This document shows, in pieces, positions 1 through 5,615 of a stretch of 6,168 bases of DNA. The stretch lies in contig PCTK01000003.1 of assembly GCA_002786505.1 (NCBI GenBank), positions 2,084 to 8,251 on the forward strand, read 5' to 3'. Numbering within the stretch: the stretch's first letter is position 1; every line of letters begins with the position of its first letter. The DNA is from Nitrospinae bacterium CG22_combo_CG10-13_8_21_14_all_47_10 (lineage in GTDB: Bacteria; Nitrospinota; Nitrospinia; Nitrospinales; VA-1). Under the pieces are notes generated by a model. That model ran no database searches, was not told where the DNA came from, and saw nothing but the letters and a program-made list of their open reading frames with translations. The position numbers and the translations under genes were made by a program.

Positions 1-1500
1 AACCAGCGGGAAATTCGTGTGGCCCTGATGGAAAACAATCAGGTCTCGGAATTATTTATCGAACATAAAACCAACAAGGGCATTGTTGGAAATATTTACC
101 GGGGCAGGGTCACCAAAATTCTTCCTGGAATGCAGGTGGCATTTGTTGACATCGGGATGGACAAAGCCGGGTTTCTGTATGTCGGAGATATCGACGTTGT
201 TGATATGTTGGGGCTTGAGGACGAATTGCCCCCCCCTCCCCTGACGGATGAAACCGAGGACCCCCTTTCCGGGAAACCTGGTCGACCCAATCATGGAATC
301 CGCATTCAGGATATTTTACAGGAAGGCCAGGAAATTCTGGTGCAGGTTGCCAAAAATCCCCTGGGCTCCAAGGGAGCCCGCATCACCAATTACATCACCC
401 TGCCCGGACGCTACCTCGTCTATATGCCGACCGTTAATCACATCAGTGTTTCCCGTCGCATTGAGGAAGAAGAAGAAAAAGAGCGGCTAAGACAACTGGT
501 CAGCGAAATCGGCAATCCCGGTGAAGGATATATTGTCCGAACCGCGGGGCAGGATGCCACACGTGCGGACTTTGAGTCGGACCTGAAATTTCTTCACCGA
601 CTTTGGGAAAACCTGAAAAAACAATCTGAAAACCTGGGTGCGCCACACCTGGTTTACGAGGATCTGAACCTGGTCTTCAGGTCAATCCGGGATCTTTTCA
701 CCAACGATACTGAACGGCTGGTTATTGACTCAAAATCAGATTACATAAAATGCCTGGAGTTCTGCTCCACCTATCTCCCGCATTTGTCGGGCAAAATTGA
801 GCAATACAAAGACCCGATGCCGATTTTCGACCATTATGGGATAGAAATGGATATCAGCCGGGCTCTGGGCCGGACCATCTGGCTTAAGTCCGGCGGCTAT
901 ATCACTATCGACCAGACCGAAGCCCTGGTCGCCATTGATGTCAATACAGGGAAATACGTTGGCCATAGCGACCCTGAAGATACTATTCTTAAAACCAATC
1001 TGGAGGCGGTTAAGGAAACCGTGTACCAGCTCCGCCTCAGGAACATCGGCGGTATTATAATCGTTGATTTCATTGACATGGCTAAAGAAGAAAGCAAGGA
1101 AATGGTCTCCAACGCGCTCAAACAAGCGCTGAAGTCAGACCGGTCACGAACCCGCATCCTTAAAATTTCCGAGTTAGGGTTGGTGGAAATGACCCGTAAG
1201 CGTGTGCGCGAAAGTCTGGCGCAAACTCTTTGTGACCCCTGCGATTACTGTGAAGGAAAAGGGTATATCAAAGGGACCTCCACTGTCTGTTACGAAATCA
1301 TCCGGGAAATCCAAAGACGGGGAACCGACAACATCACTAAAAAGAAAATCGACATTGAATTACATCCAGCGGTTTATGACCTGCTGTTCGAGGAAGAGAG
1401 TAGCTTTGTTGAGGAGATGGAAAAACAAAGCAATATCGAAATCACCTTTCAGGTAAACCCGAAACTGCATCGGGAAAAATATAATATCGTGGCATCATGA
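1..1500 (+). CDS. rng: Ribonuclease G (RNase E/G family), 5'-truncated by window edge
   Basis: Endoribonuclease that cuts single-stranded AU-rich RNA in the cytoplasm; in the family it acts in 5' rRNA maturation and mRNA decay. The reading frame is open from base 1, and the residues before the first possible in-window start (GTG at 19), NQREIRVAL, already match the family's N-terminus, so the true start lies upstream. An S1 RNA-binding domain follows (about bases 70-420: GIVGNIYRGRV, FVDIGMDKAGFLYVGDI), interrupted by a proline-rich loop near 225-290. The DNase I-like catalytic core has both metal-binding aspartates, in AIDVNTG (codon 937-939) and VDFIDM (codon 1066-1068), 43 residues apart as in E. 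coli RNase E D303/D346. Zinc-link cysteines lie in CDPCDYC (1231-1251). The protein ends just after the core (REKYNIVAS), without the RNase E scaffold tail, and PLGSKGARITNYITLP closely resembles RNase G, so I call RNase G rather than E. The stop overlaps a possible start of the next gene. Confidence 0.95.
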   Translation, partial: NQREIRVALMENNQVSELFIEHKTNKGIVGNIYRGRVTKILPGMQVAFVDIGMDKAGFLYVGDIDVVDMLGLEDELPPPPLTDETEDPLSGKPGRPNHGIRIQDILQEGQEILVQVAKNPLGSKGARITNYITLPGRYLVYMPTVNHISVSRRIEEEEEKERLRQLVSEIGNPGEGYIVRTAGQDATRADFESDLKFLHRLWENLKKQSENLGAPHLVYEDLNLVFRSIRDLFTNDTERLVIDSKSDYIKCLEFCSTYLPHLSGKIEQYKDPMPIFDHYGIEMDISRALGRTIWLKSGGYITIDQTEALVAIDVNTGKYVGHSDPEDTILKTNLEAVKETVYQLRLRNIGGIIIVDFIDMAKEESKEMVSNALKQALKSDRSRTRILKISELGLVEMTRKRVRESLAQTLCDPCDYCEGKGYIKGTSTVCYEIIREIQRRGTDNITKKKIDIELHPAVYDLLFEEESSFVEEMEKQSNIEITFQVNPKLHREKYNIVAS

Positions 1501-1501
1501 T

Positions 1502-1506
1502 GAGGG
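1502..1506 (+). promoter_or_regulatory. Shine-Dalgarno site deciding the lipoprotein start
   Basis: GAGGG sits 8 bases ahead of the ATG at 1515. The two earlier in-frame ATGs (1497 and 1500) have only AT-rich sequence without a purine-rich SD in front of them. This favours the 1515 start. Because the site lies immediately after the RNase G stop, ribosomes ending on rng could reinitiate here. Confidence 0.55.
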
Positions 1507-1514
1507 TTAAAAAT

Positions 1515-1826
1515 ATGAACTGCACTCGGGTATTAAATATTATTCTCCTGGCGGCTTTACTTTTTGCCTTCGGTTGCGGCACGGCCGGGAAAAACTTCGA
1601 CGAGTCTCTCTATAAAAATATTGTTGCGGGAACAACAACCTATAATGAAGTTCAGTCCATGTTTGGGTCTCCTTTTAAAAAGGGCGTTCAAAACGGCTAC
1701 AAGGTCTGGACTTATGAATACAATTTTTACAACGCTCTGGGGAAAAATATCACCAAAGATATGGTTATCGTTTTTGATCAGAGTGGTGTTGTGAAGTCCC
1801 ATCAAATGATGACCAACCAGCCTTGA
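1515..1826 (+). CDS. Small BamE/SmpA-like outer-membrane lipoprotein
   Basis: Predicted 103-residue lipoprotein of unknown precise role. Residues 1-20 form a signal peptide (MNCTRVLN, then a hydrophobic run ILLAALLFAFG) ending at Cys21, the likely lipidated residue. The lipobox reads A-F-G-C, weaker than the usual L-[AS]-[GA]-C. Gly follows the Cys, with no Asp retention signal, so outer-membrane sorting is likely. The mature part (residues 36-95) has the SmpA/OmlA/BamE-like pattern: IVAGTTTYNEVQSMFGSP (helix, then Gly-x-Pro turn), then NGYKVWTYEYN and MVIVFDQSGVV strands. BamE itself assists outer-membrane protein insertion, but this fold occurs in many small lipoproteins, so function should not be transferred. 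The start at 1515 is chosen for its SD site; ATG 1497 would add six residues and overlap the RNase G stop as ATGA. Coupling to rng suggests one transcript. The lipoprotein call is firm, the family call moderate. Confidence 0.8.
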   Translation: MNCTRVLNIILLAALLFAFGCGTAGKNFDESLYKNIVAGTTTYNEVQSMFGSPFKKGVQNGYKVWTYEYNFYNALGKNITKDMVIVFDQSGVVKSHQMMTNQP

Positions 1827-1852
1827 AAAAGTTATAACAAACGGATCATAAC
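1823..1852 (+). promoter_or_regulatory. Possible sigma70-type promoter for the nitrate/nitrite transporter
   Basis: TTGAAA (1823-1828) overlaps the lipoprotein stop codon and is followed after 18 bases by CATAAC (1847-1852). These match the -35 and -10 consensus at 5 of 6 and 4 of 6 positions. The region also contains the palindrome GTTATAAC (1831-1838) and a second ATAAC at 1848. The rest of the 1827-1926 spacer shows a pyrimidine-rich stretch and no convincing terminator. This is a by-eye match in AT-rich DNA and may be chance. Confidence 0.25.
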
Positions 1853-1926
1853 AACTTCTTTCCTTGCCTTCCCCTACAACCCATGACTCTTTTTAACCCC
1901 TTGCGCGTCTACAAACAAATCACGGA

Positions 1927-3342
1927 ATGTTAGGTTTCAGCAAAACCCAGTGGAACACCCTGCACCTGACCTGGGTCGCATTCTTTTTGACCTTTGTGGC
2001 CTGGTTCAATATGGCGCCGTTCAACACCACAATCATGCACACTCTGGGCCTGTCTTCCACCGAGATCAATATCTTGATGATTTGCAATGTGGCATTGACC
2101 ATTCCCGCCAGAATCATTATCGGTTTCTGGGTTGATAAATATGGCCCACAAAAAGTTTTCAGCAGATTATTGGTGTTTGCCGCACTGGTATGTTTTGCTT
2201 TCTCCCTGGCCCAGGACTTCGAGACATTGCTGATCACCCGTCTCCTGATGGGAGTCGTTGGAGGTGGATTTGTAGTAGGGATAAAAATGATCGCCGAGTG
2301 GTTCCCGCCACAAAAGATGGGAACGGCTCAGGGAATTTACGCAGGCTGGGGAAACTTCGGTTCCGCCTTTGCGGCTTTTTCTCTCCCTATGATTGCCCTG
2401 CTCTTCCCTGAAGAGTCCGGGTGGCGGGTGGCGACAGGCCTTTCAGGACTATCCTGCCTGGTCTGGGCCTGGATTTATTACCGGTTTTGCCCTGATGCTC
2501 CAGGAAAGGGAGGGGATTTCCTGGTCGACCTGCACGGCGTGATTGAGGTCACTTCATACCGGGACCTGATCATGCAAATTCTTTTTCTCTTACCTGTTTA
2601 TGGAACCCTGGCTCTTTTCATCTGGAAACTTTCTGGAAAGCCACTATCTCTAATCCCTGATTTTATTTCCGTGGCCCTGATTCTCGCCATTGCCGGGCTT
2701 TTTATTTTGAACGCACTACGATGCTGGCAAGCAAATGTACGAAGATTGCAACAACCTATCCAGGATCACTATCCCTACAGCCAAATAGTGATCTTGAGTC
2801 TCGTCTACACGCTGACCTTTGGATCGGAACTAGCTGTCATTTCGATGTTCCCGCAGTATTTGGAAAACACATTTGCTTTAACCGTGCAGGTTGCAGGAGC
2901 GCTGGGTTCGAGCTTTGCCATCATGAACCTGGTCACCCGCCCCGCAGGCGGTTGGATTTCAGACCACTTCGGCAGAAGGCGCACACTTTTCATTTTAATT
3001 CTGGGAGCCAGCATATGTTATTGGGGTATGGGGGAAATGGATAATAGCTGGTCGCTTGTTTCCACTATTCTCCTTTCCGTAACCTGCTCCATTTTCCTGC
3101 AATCTGGAAACGGCGCATGCTTCGCGGTGATTCCCCTGATATCGAAACCTCTCACCGGGAAAATGGCCGGCCTGGCGGGGGCTTACGGTAGTGTCGGGTC
3201 GGTGTTTTTTCTCACCCTGCTCAGTTTTGTGACCCCTCAAACATTTTTTAAAGTCCTCGCCGGCTATGCTTTTCTGGTATTCTTGTGCCTGTTTTTTTTA
3301 AAACCCTTCCGGGCAACGCCCGACGAAAAAGAAAAGTTATAA
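1927..3342 (+). CDS. Nitrate/nitrite transporter, NNP family (NarK/NrtP-like MFS)
   Basis: Inner-membrane carrier predicted to move nitrate and/or nitrite, either as nitrate/nitrite exchange or proton-coupled uptake. The 471-residue protein has the MFS plan: TM1 about 12-32, TM2 47-70, TM3 78-95, TM4 101-126, TM5 132-160, TM6 166-185, then TM7-TM12 from about 285 to 459. Family marks are Arg62 in TM2 (IPARIIIGFWVDKYGPQ) and Arg338 in TM8 (VTRPAGGWISDHFGRR), equivalent to the anion-binding arginines of NarK. The two nitrate-signature glycine motifs are AGWGNFG (139-145) and GAYGSVG (418-424), and FGSELAVISM in TM7 is typical of the NrtP-like branch. Between TM6 and TM7 lie two extra hydrophobic segments (about 213-233 and 242-262), suggesting 14 helices. 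ATG 1927 is the first usable start: an in-frame stop lies at 1894-1896 and no start codon falls between. No proper SD is visible; GGA touches the ATG. Substrate and direction cannot be read from sequence. Confidence 0.9.
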   Translation: MLGFSKTQWNTLHLTWVAFFLTFVAWFNMAPFNTTIMHTLGLSSTEINILMICNVALTIPARIIIGFWVDKYGPQKVFSRLLVFAALVCFAFSLAQDFETLLITRLLMGVVGGGFVVGIKMIAEWFPPQKMGTAQGIYAGWGNFGSAFAAFSLPMIALLFPEESGWRVATGLSGLSCLVWAWIYYRFCPDAPGKGGDFLVDLHGVIEVTSYRDLIMQILFLLPVYGTLALFIWKLSGKPLSLIPDFISVALILAIAGLFILNALRCWQANVRRLQQPIQDHYPYSQIVILSLVYTLTFGSELAVISMFPQYLENTFALTVQVAGALGSSFAIMNLVTRPAGGWISDHFGRRRTLFILILGASICYWGMGEMDNSWSLVSTILLSVTCSIFLQSGNGACFAVIPLISKPLTGKMAGLAGAYGSVGSVFFLTLLSFVTPQTFFKVLAGYAFLVFLCLFFLKPFRATPDEKEKL

Positions 3343-3375
3343 TAATTGCGCCTCTGGATTCAGGTTTTCAATAGT

Positions 3376-3392
3376 TCCCCGGGATAAGGGGA
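3376..3392 (+). other. Short G/C hairpin between the transporter and ychF
   Basis: TCCCC (3376-3380) can pair with GGGGA (3388-3392) across a 7-base loop. No T-run follows, so it is not a canonical intrinsic terminator. It could weakly terminate the transporter transcript or be part of the ychF leader. The 3343-3443 spacer otherwise holds the palindrome at 3400-3413 and the ychF SD. Confidence 0.25.
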
Positions 3393-3399
3393 TAAAGAG

Positions 3400-3413
3400 G
3401 GTTTACTTAAACC
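3400..3413. repeat. Perfect 6-base inverted repeat upstream of ychF
   Basis: GGTTTA-CT-TAAACC is a perfect inverted repeat with a 2-base centre, lying 31-44 bases before the ychF start. As RNA it would form a weak hairpin (realistically 5 pairs with a 4-base loop), followed by AACTTTT, which is a poor terminator tail. As DNA, a 14-base palindrome in a leader is the size of a repressor half-site pair. Role unknown. Confidence 0.4.
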
Positions 3414-3425
3414 AACTTTTAACAA

Positions 3426-3432
3426 AGAAGGA
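3426..3432 (+). promoter_or_regulatory. Shine-Dalgarno site of ychF
   Basis: AGAAGGA lies 11 bases before ATG 3444, slightly long spacing. It supports that start, which also gives the standard short N-terminus before the P-loop. Confidence 0.6.
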
Positions 3433-3443
3433 ATTAACATTTT

Positions 3444-4541
3444 ATGGGATTCACCTGCGGCCTTGTCGGCCTCCCCAATGCTGGAAAATCAACCCTGTTC
3501 GGTGCTTTGACACGCACCAAAGCCATGGCGGGAAACTATGCGTTCACAACCATTGAGCCCAATAGCGGCATCGTTCCTGTTCCCGATAAACGCATGGACA
3601 CCATCACCCACTACGTCAAAACCAAAAAAATTGTTCCCACGACCATGGAATTTGTCGACATCGCCGGACTCATCAAAGGCGCATCCAAGGGAGAAGGTTT
3701 GGGCAATAAATTTCTCGGTCACATCCGTGAGGTAGATGCCATCGCCCATGTGGTGCGTTGCTTCGAGGATAGCAATGTTCCCCATGTCAGCGACATTATC
3801 GACCCCATCTCCGACATCGACACCGTCAACACCGAATTGATTATCGCCGATCTGGAATCCCTTGACCGCAGAAAGGCAAAGATTGAGAAACTGGCAAAAT
3901 CCGGGGATAAGGAAGCACGCATGCAAGTTGAGGTACTCACCAGGCTTTCCGAGGCTCTTGATCAAAATCAACCAGCCAGAAGCGTTACTGGTTTAAATGA
4001 CGAACAAAAACAATTCGTAAAAAGCCTGACCCTTTTGAGCGCAAAACCAGTTCTTTATATCTGCAATGTCATGGACCCCGGCGATACAGAAAACGAACTT
4101 GTGCAAAAGGTTAAACAGATTGCTGAAAAGGACGGCTCATCGGTCGTGGCCCTGGCGGGAAAAATTGAGGGCGAAATTATGGAGATCGAAGACCCCGAAG
4201 AACAAAAAATGTTTATGGAAGAAATGGGCCTGACCGAAACCGGACTCGACCGCATGATCTCCGCCGGATACGGACTGCTCGAACTTTCCACCTACTTCAC
4301 AGCAGGAGAAAAAGAAACTCGGGCCTGGACAATTCCGAAAAACGCAAAAGCCCCGCAGGCGGCGGGAGTGATCCACAGCGATTTCGAAAAAGGGTTCATT
4401 CGCGCCGAAGTTTATACTCTGGAAGATCTGGTTAAATATAAATCCGAGGCCGCCATTAAAGAAGCGGGAAAACTCAGGGTCGAAGGCAAAGATTACGTCG
4501 TCCGGGATGGCGACATCATGCATTTTCGTTTTAACGTTTGA
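3444..4541 (+). CDS. ychF: YchF/OLA1-family redox-regulated ribosome-binding ATPase
   Basis: Universally conserved Obg-related P-loop NTPase that binds ribosomes and, in studied members, prefers ATP over GTP; linked to stress responses and translation quality. The 365-residue protein is the usual length. The G domain has G1 GLPNAGKST (9-17), the switch I threonines near 35-36 (FTTIEPN), and G3 DIAGLIKGASKGEGLGNKFL (72-91), where the hydrophobic residue replacing the catalytic Gln typifies the HAS-GTPase group. The G4 position reads NVMD (208-211) instead of NKxD, which explains relaxed nucleotide specificity. A helical coiled-coil insert spans about 125-200 and the C-terminal TGS domain about 281-365 (YFTAGEKETRAW, HSDFEKGFIRAEV, YVVRDGDIMHFRFNV). 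A clear SD precedes the ATG. It is probably transcribed alone or from transporter read-through, and it converges with the dehydrogenase gene downstream. Confidence 0.97.
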   Translation: MGFTCGLVGLPNAGKSTLFGALTRTKAMAGNYAFTTIEPNSGIVPVPDKRMDTITHYVKTKKIVPTTMEFVDIAGLIKGASKGEGLGNKFLGHIREVDAIAHVVRCFEDSNVPHVSDIIDPISDIDTVNTELIIADLESLDRRKAKIEKLAKSGDKEARMQVEVLTRLSEALDQNQPARSVTGLNDEQKQFVKSLTLLSAKPVLYICNVMDPGDTENELVQKVKQIAEKDGSSVVALAGKIEGEIMEIEDPEEQKMFMEEMGLTETGLDRMISAGYGLLELSTYFTAGEKETRAWTIPKNAKAPQAAGVIHSDFEKGFIRAEVYTLEDLVKYKSEAAIKEAGKLRVEGKDYVVRDGDIMHFRFNV

Positions 4542-4556
4542 TTCCTATTTCTTTGG

Positions 4557-5543
4557 TTATAATTTGCCTCCATGGCTAGTGCCCCACGATGGCACCAGGC
4601 AACGCGGGGTTTTACCTGCCAAAACATCCAACACATTATCTGCCACGAGGTCTGCCATTTTATCCCTTGTCTCAAAACTGGCACTGCCGATATGCGGCAG
4701 TAACATCAGGTTTTCCAACTCGGTCATGCCTTCAGTGAGTGCCGGTTCGTTTTCATAAACATCCAGCGCCGCCCCGGCGATTCTTTCTTCTTTCAGCGCT
4801 TCGACCAGGGCTTTGTCATCCACCACTTTACCTCGGGCGGTGTGAATGAAATAAGCGCTGGGCTTCATCATTAAAAATTGTTCTTTTCCAATCAGGTGTT
4901 GGGTCTGCTCGGTCAAAGGGGTGTGAACCGTGACAAAGTCGGATTGCTGAAGCAACTCTTCCAACGGAGTATAAACCGCGTTCAATGCTTTCTCTTTTTC
5001 TGCCGACAACCTGTTTCGGTTGCAATAAAGAACCCGCATATTAAAACCCGAAGCTCTACGGGCCACCGCGGAACCGATTTCACCACAGCCAATTATGCCA
5101 AGGGTTTTCCCATATACATCTCCTCCCAGGAACATTTTTGCCTGCCAGCCCTTGAATCGGTTTTCGCGGGTAAACCGTTCGGCGGGAACAATGCGTCGAG
5201 CAGAACCCAGAATCATGGCCCAGGTTAAATCGGCAGTGGTTTCATGCAAGACCCCGGGAGTATTTGTCACCCAGATGCCCTTTTTAGCGGCATGCGCCAC
5301 GTCAATATTGTTGAACCCGGCCCCATAATTGGCGATGAGTTGCAAATTCTCTCCACAATCAATAATGTCTCGATCAATTTTATCCGATAAGTAGGTAACG
5401 ATCGCTGTGCTCTCAAAAGCATATTTTTTAAGATCTTCAGCCGTGGGCGAATTTTCTGTCTGGTTGGTCCGCAAATCGCAATGCGGTGCCAGTTTTTCCA
5501 AAGCACCCTCGGGAAACATATTGGTCACGGTAACGATGGACAT
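4557..5543 (-). CDS. D-2-hydroxyacid dehydrogenase, glyoxylate/hydroxypyruvate reductase-like
   Basis: Cytoplasmic NAD(P)H-dependent oxidoreductase reducing a 2-keto acid to its D-2-hydroxy acid; glyoxylate, hydroxypyruvate or 2-ketogluconate are plausible substrates. The 328-residue protein is family-typical. The catalytic domain is split (about 1-100 and 290-328) around the Rossmann domain, with GCGEIG (152-157) as the nucleotide loop. The catalytic triad is present: Arg237 (HTARGKVVD), Glu266 (LDVYENEP) and His284 (LLPHIGSA), with Asp261 also conserved. The end of the second Rossmann strand reads YCNRNR (173-178) rather than an acidic residue, resembling NADP(H)-preferring GyaR-type enzymes. 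The usual Asn before the catalytic Arg (INTARG) is His234 here. The start ATG at 5543 has AAAGGA on the minus strand with 7-8 base spacing. It stands alone on its strand, divergent from the radical SAM gene. Exact substrate is unresolved; phosphoglycerate dehydrogenase is less likely because no ACT domain is present. Confidence 0.92.
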   Translation of the reverse strand: MSIVTVTNMFPEGALEKLAPHCDLRTNQTENSPTAEDLKKYAFESTAIVTYLSDKIDRDIIDCGENLQLIANYGAGFNNIDVAHAAKKGIWVTNTPGVLHETTADLTWAMILGSARRIVPAERFTRENRFKGWQAKMFLGGDVYGKTLGIIGCGEIGSAVARRASGFNMRVLYCNRNRLSAEKEKALNAVYTPLEELLQQSDFVTVHTPLTEQTQHLIGKEQFLMMKPSAYFIHTARGKVVDDKALVEALKEERIAGAALDVYENEPALTEGMTELENLMLLPHIGSASFETRDKMADLVADNVLDVLAGKTPRCLVPSWGTSHGGKL

Positions 5544-5615
5544 CTCGCCGTCCTTTCAGTTTTTTCTATGGTAAAATTAAGAGTCTGATTTTAAAGGAAA
5601 AAGTTGCCCAATCCC
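5544..5615. promoter_or_regulatory. Divergent intergenic region, probable back-to-back promoters
   Basis: These 72 AT-rich bases separate two head-to-head genes and must hold both their translation signals and probably both promoters. On the plus strand TAAAAT (5572-5577) matches the -10 box at 5 of 6 positions, but no good -35 stands 16-18 bases upstream. On the minus strand TCCTTT (5551-5556) is the complement of the dehydrogenase SD. No clear operator palindrome was seen. Confidence 0.35.
5593..5598 (+). promoter_or_regulatory. Candidate Shine-Dalgarno site for the radical SAM gene
   Basis: AAAGGA ends 17 bases before ATG 5616, too far for a normal SD, but only 5 bases before an in-frame TTG at 5604. 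Translation could therefore begin at TTG 5604, adding four residues (MPNP) before the MKILFLVPPE that looks like the family N-terminus. Confidence 0.35.

Noticed and set aside
229..241. C8-T-C4 tract as a phase-variation or frameshift site, or a G-quadruplex on the other strand
   Set aside because: The frame is intact through it and encodes the Pro-rich loop (LPPPPL) of the S1 domain. Variable-length loops are normal there, and an essential-type RNase is an unlikely phase-variable gene.
736..1125. 129-residue open frame on the minus strand inside RNase G
   Set aside because: It lies wholly antisense to the conserved catalytic core, shows no recognisable domain, and has no independent support.
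1831..1852. GTTAT...ATAAC inverted repeat as a terminator after the lipoprotein gene
   Set aside because: Only five AT-rich pairs across a 12-base loop and no T-run; too weak to terminate.
3489..3971. 160-residue open frame on the minus strand inside ychF
   Set aside because: Shadow of the strongly conserved YchF G domain; its composition follows from the codon use of the sense gene and no family motif is visible.
4137..4523. 128-residue open frame on the minus strand at the 3' end of ychF
   Set aside because: Antisense to the TGS domain of ychF; rich in Phe and Gly as expected from a reverse frame, with no SD or domain.
4579..4595. GTGCC/GGCAC hairpin as a terminator for ychF
   Set aside because: Five pairs with a 7-base loop inside the dehydrogenase coding end, with no T-run directly after; probably chance.
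4878..5228. 116-residue plus-strand open frame inside the dehydrogenase
   Set aside because: Antisense to the Rossmann domain, whose motifs are intact on the other strand.
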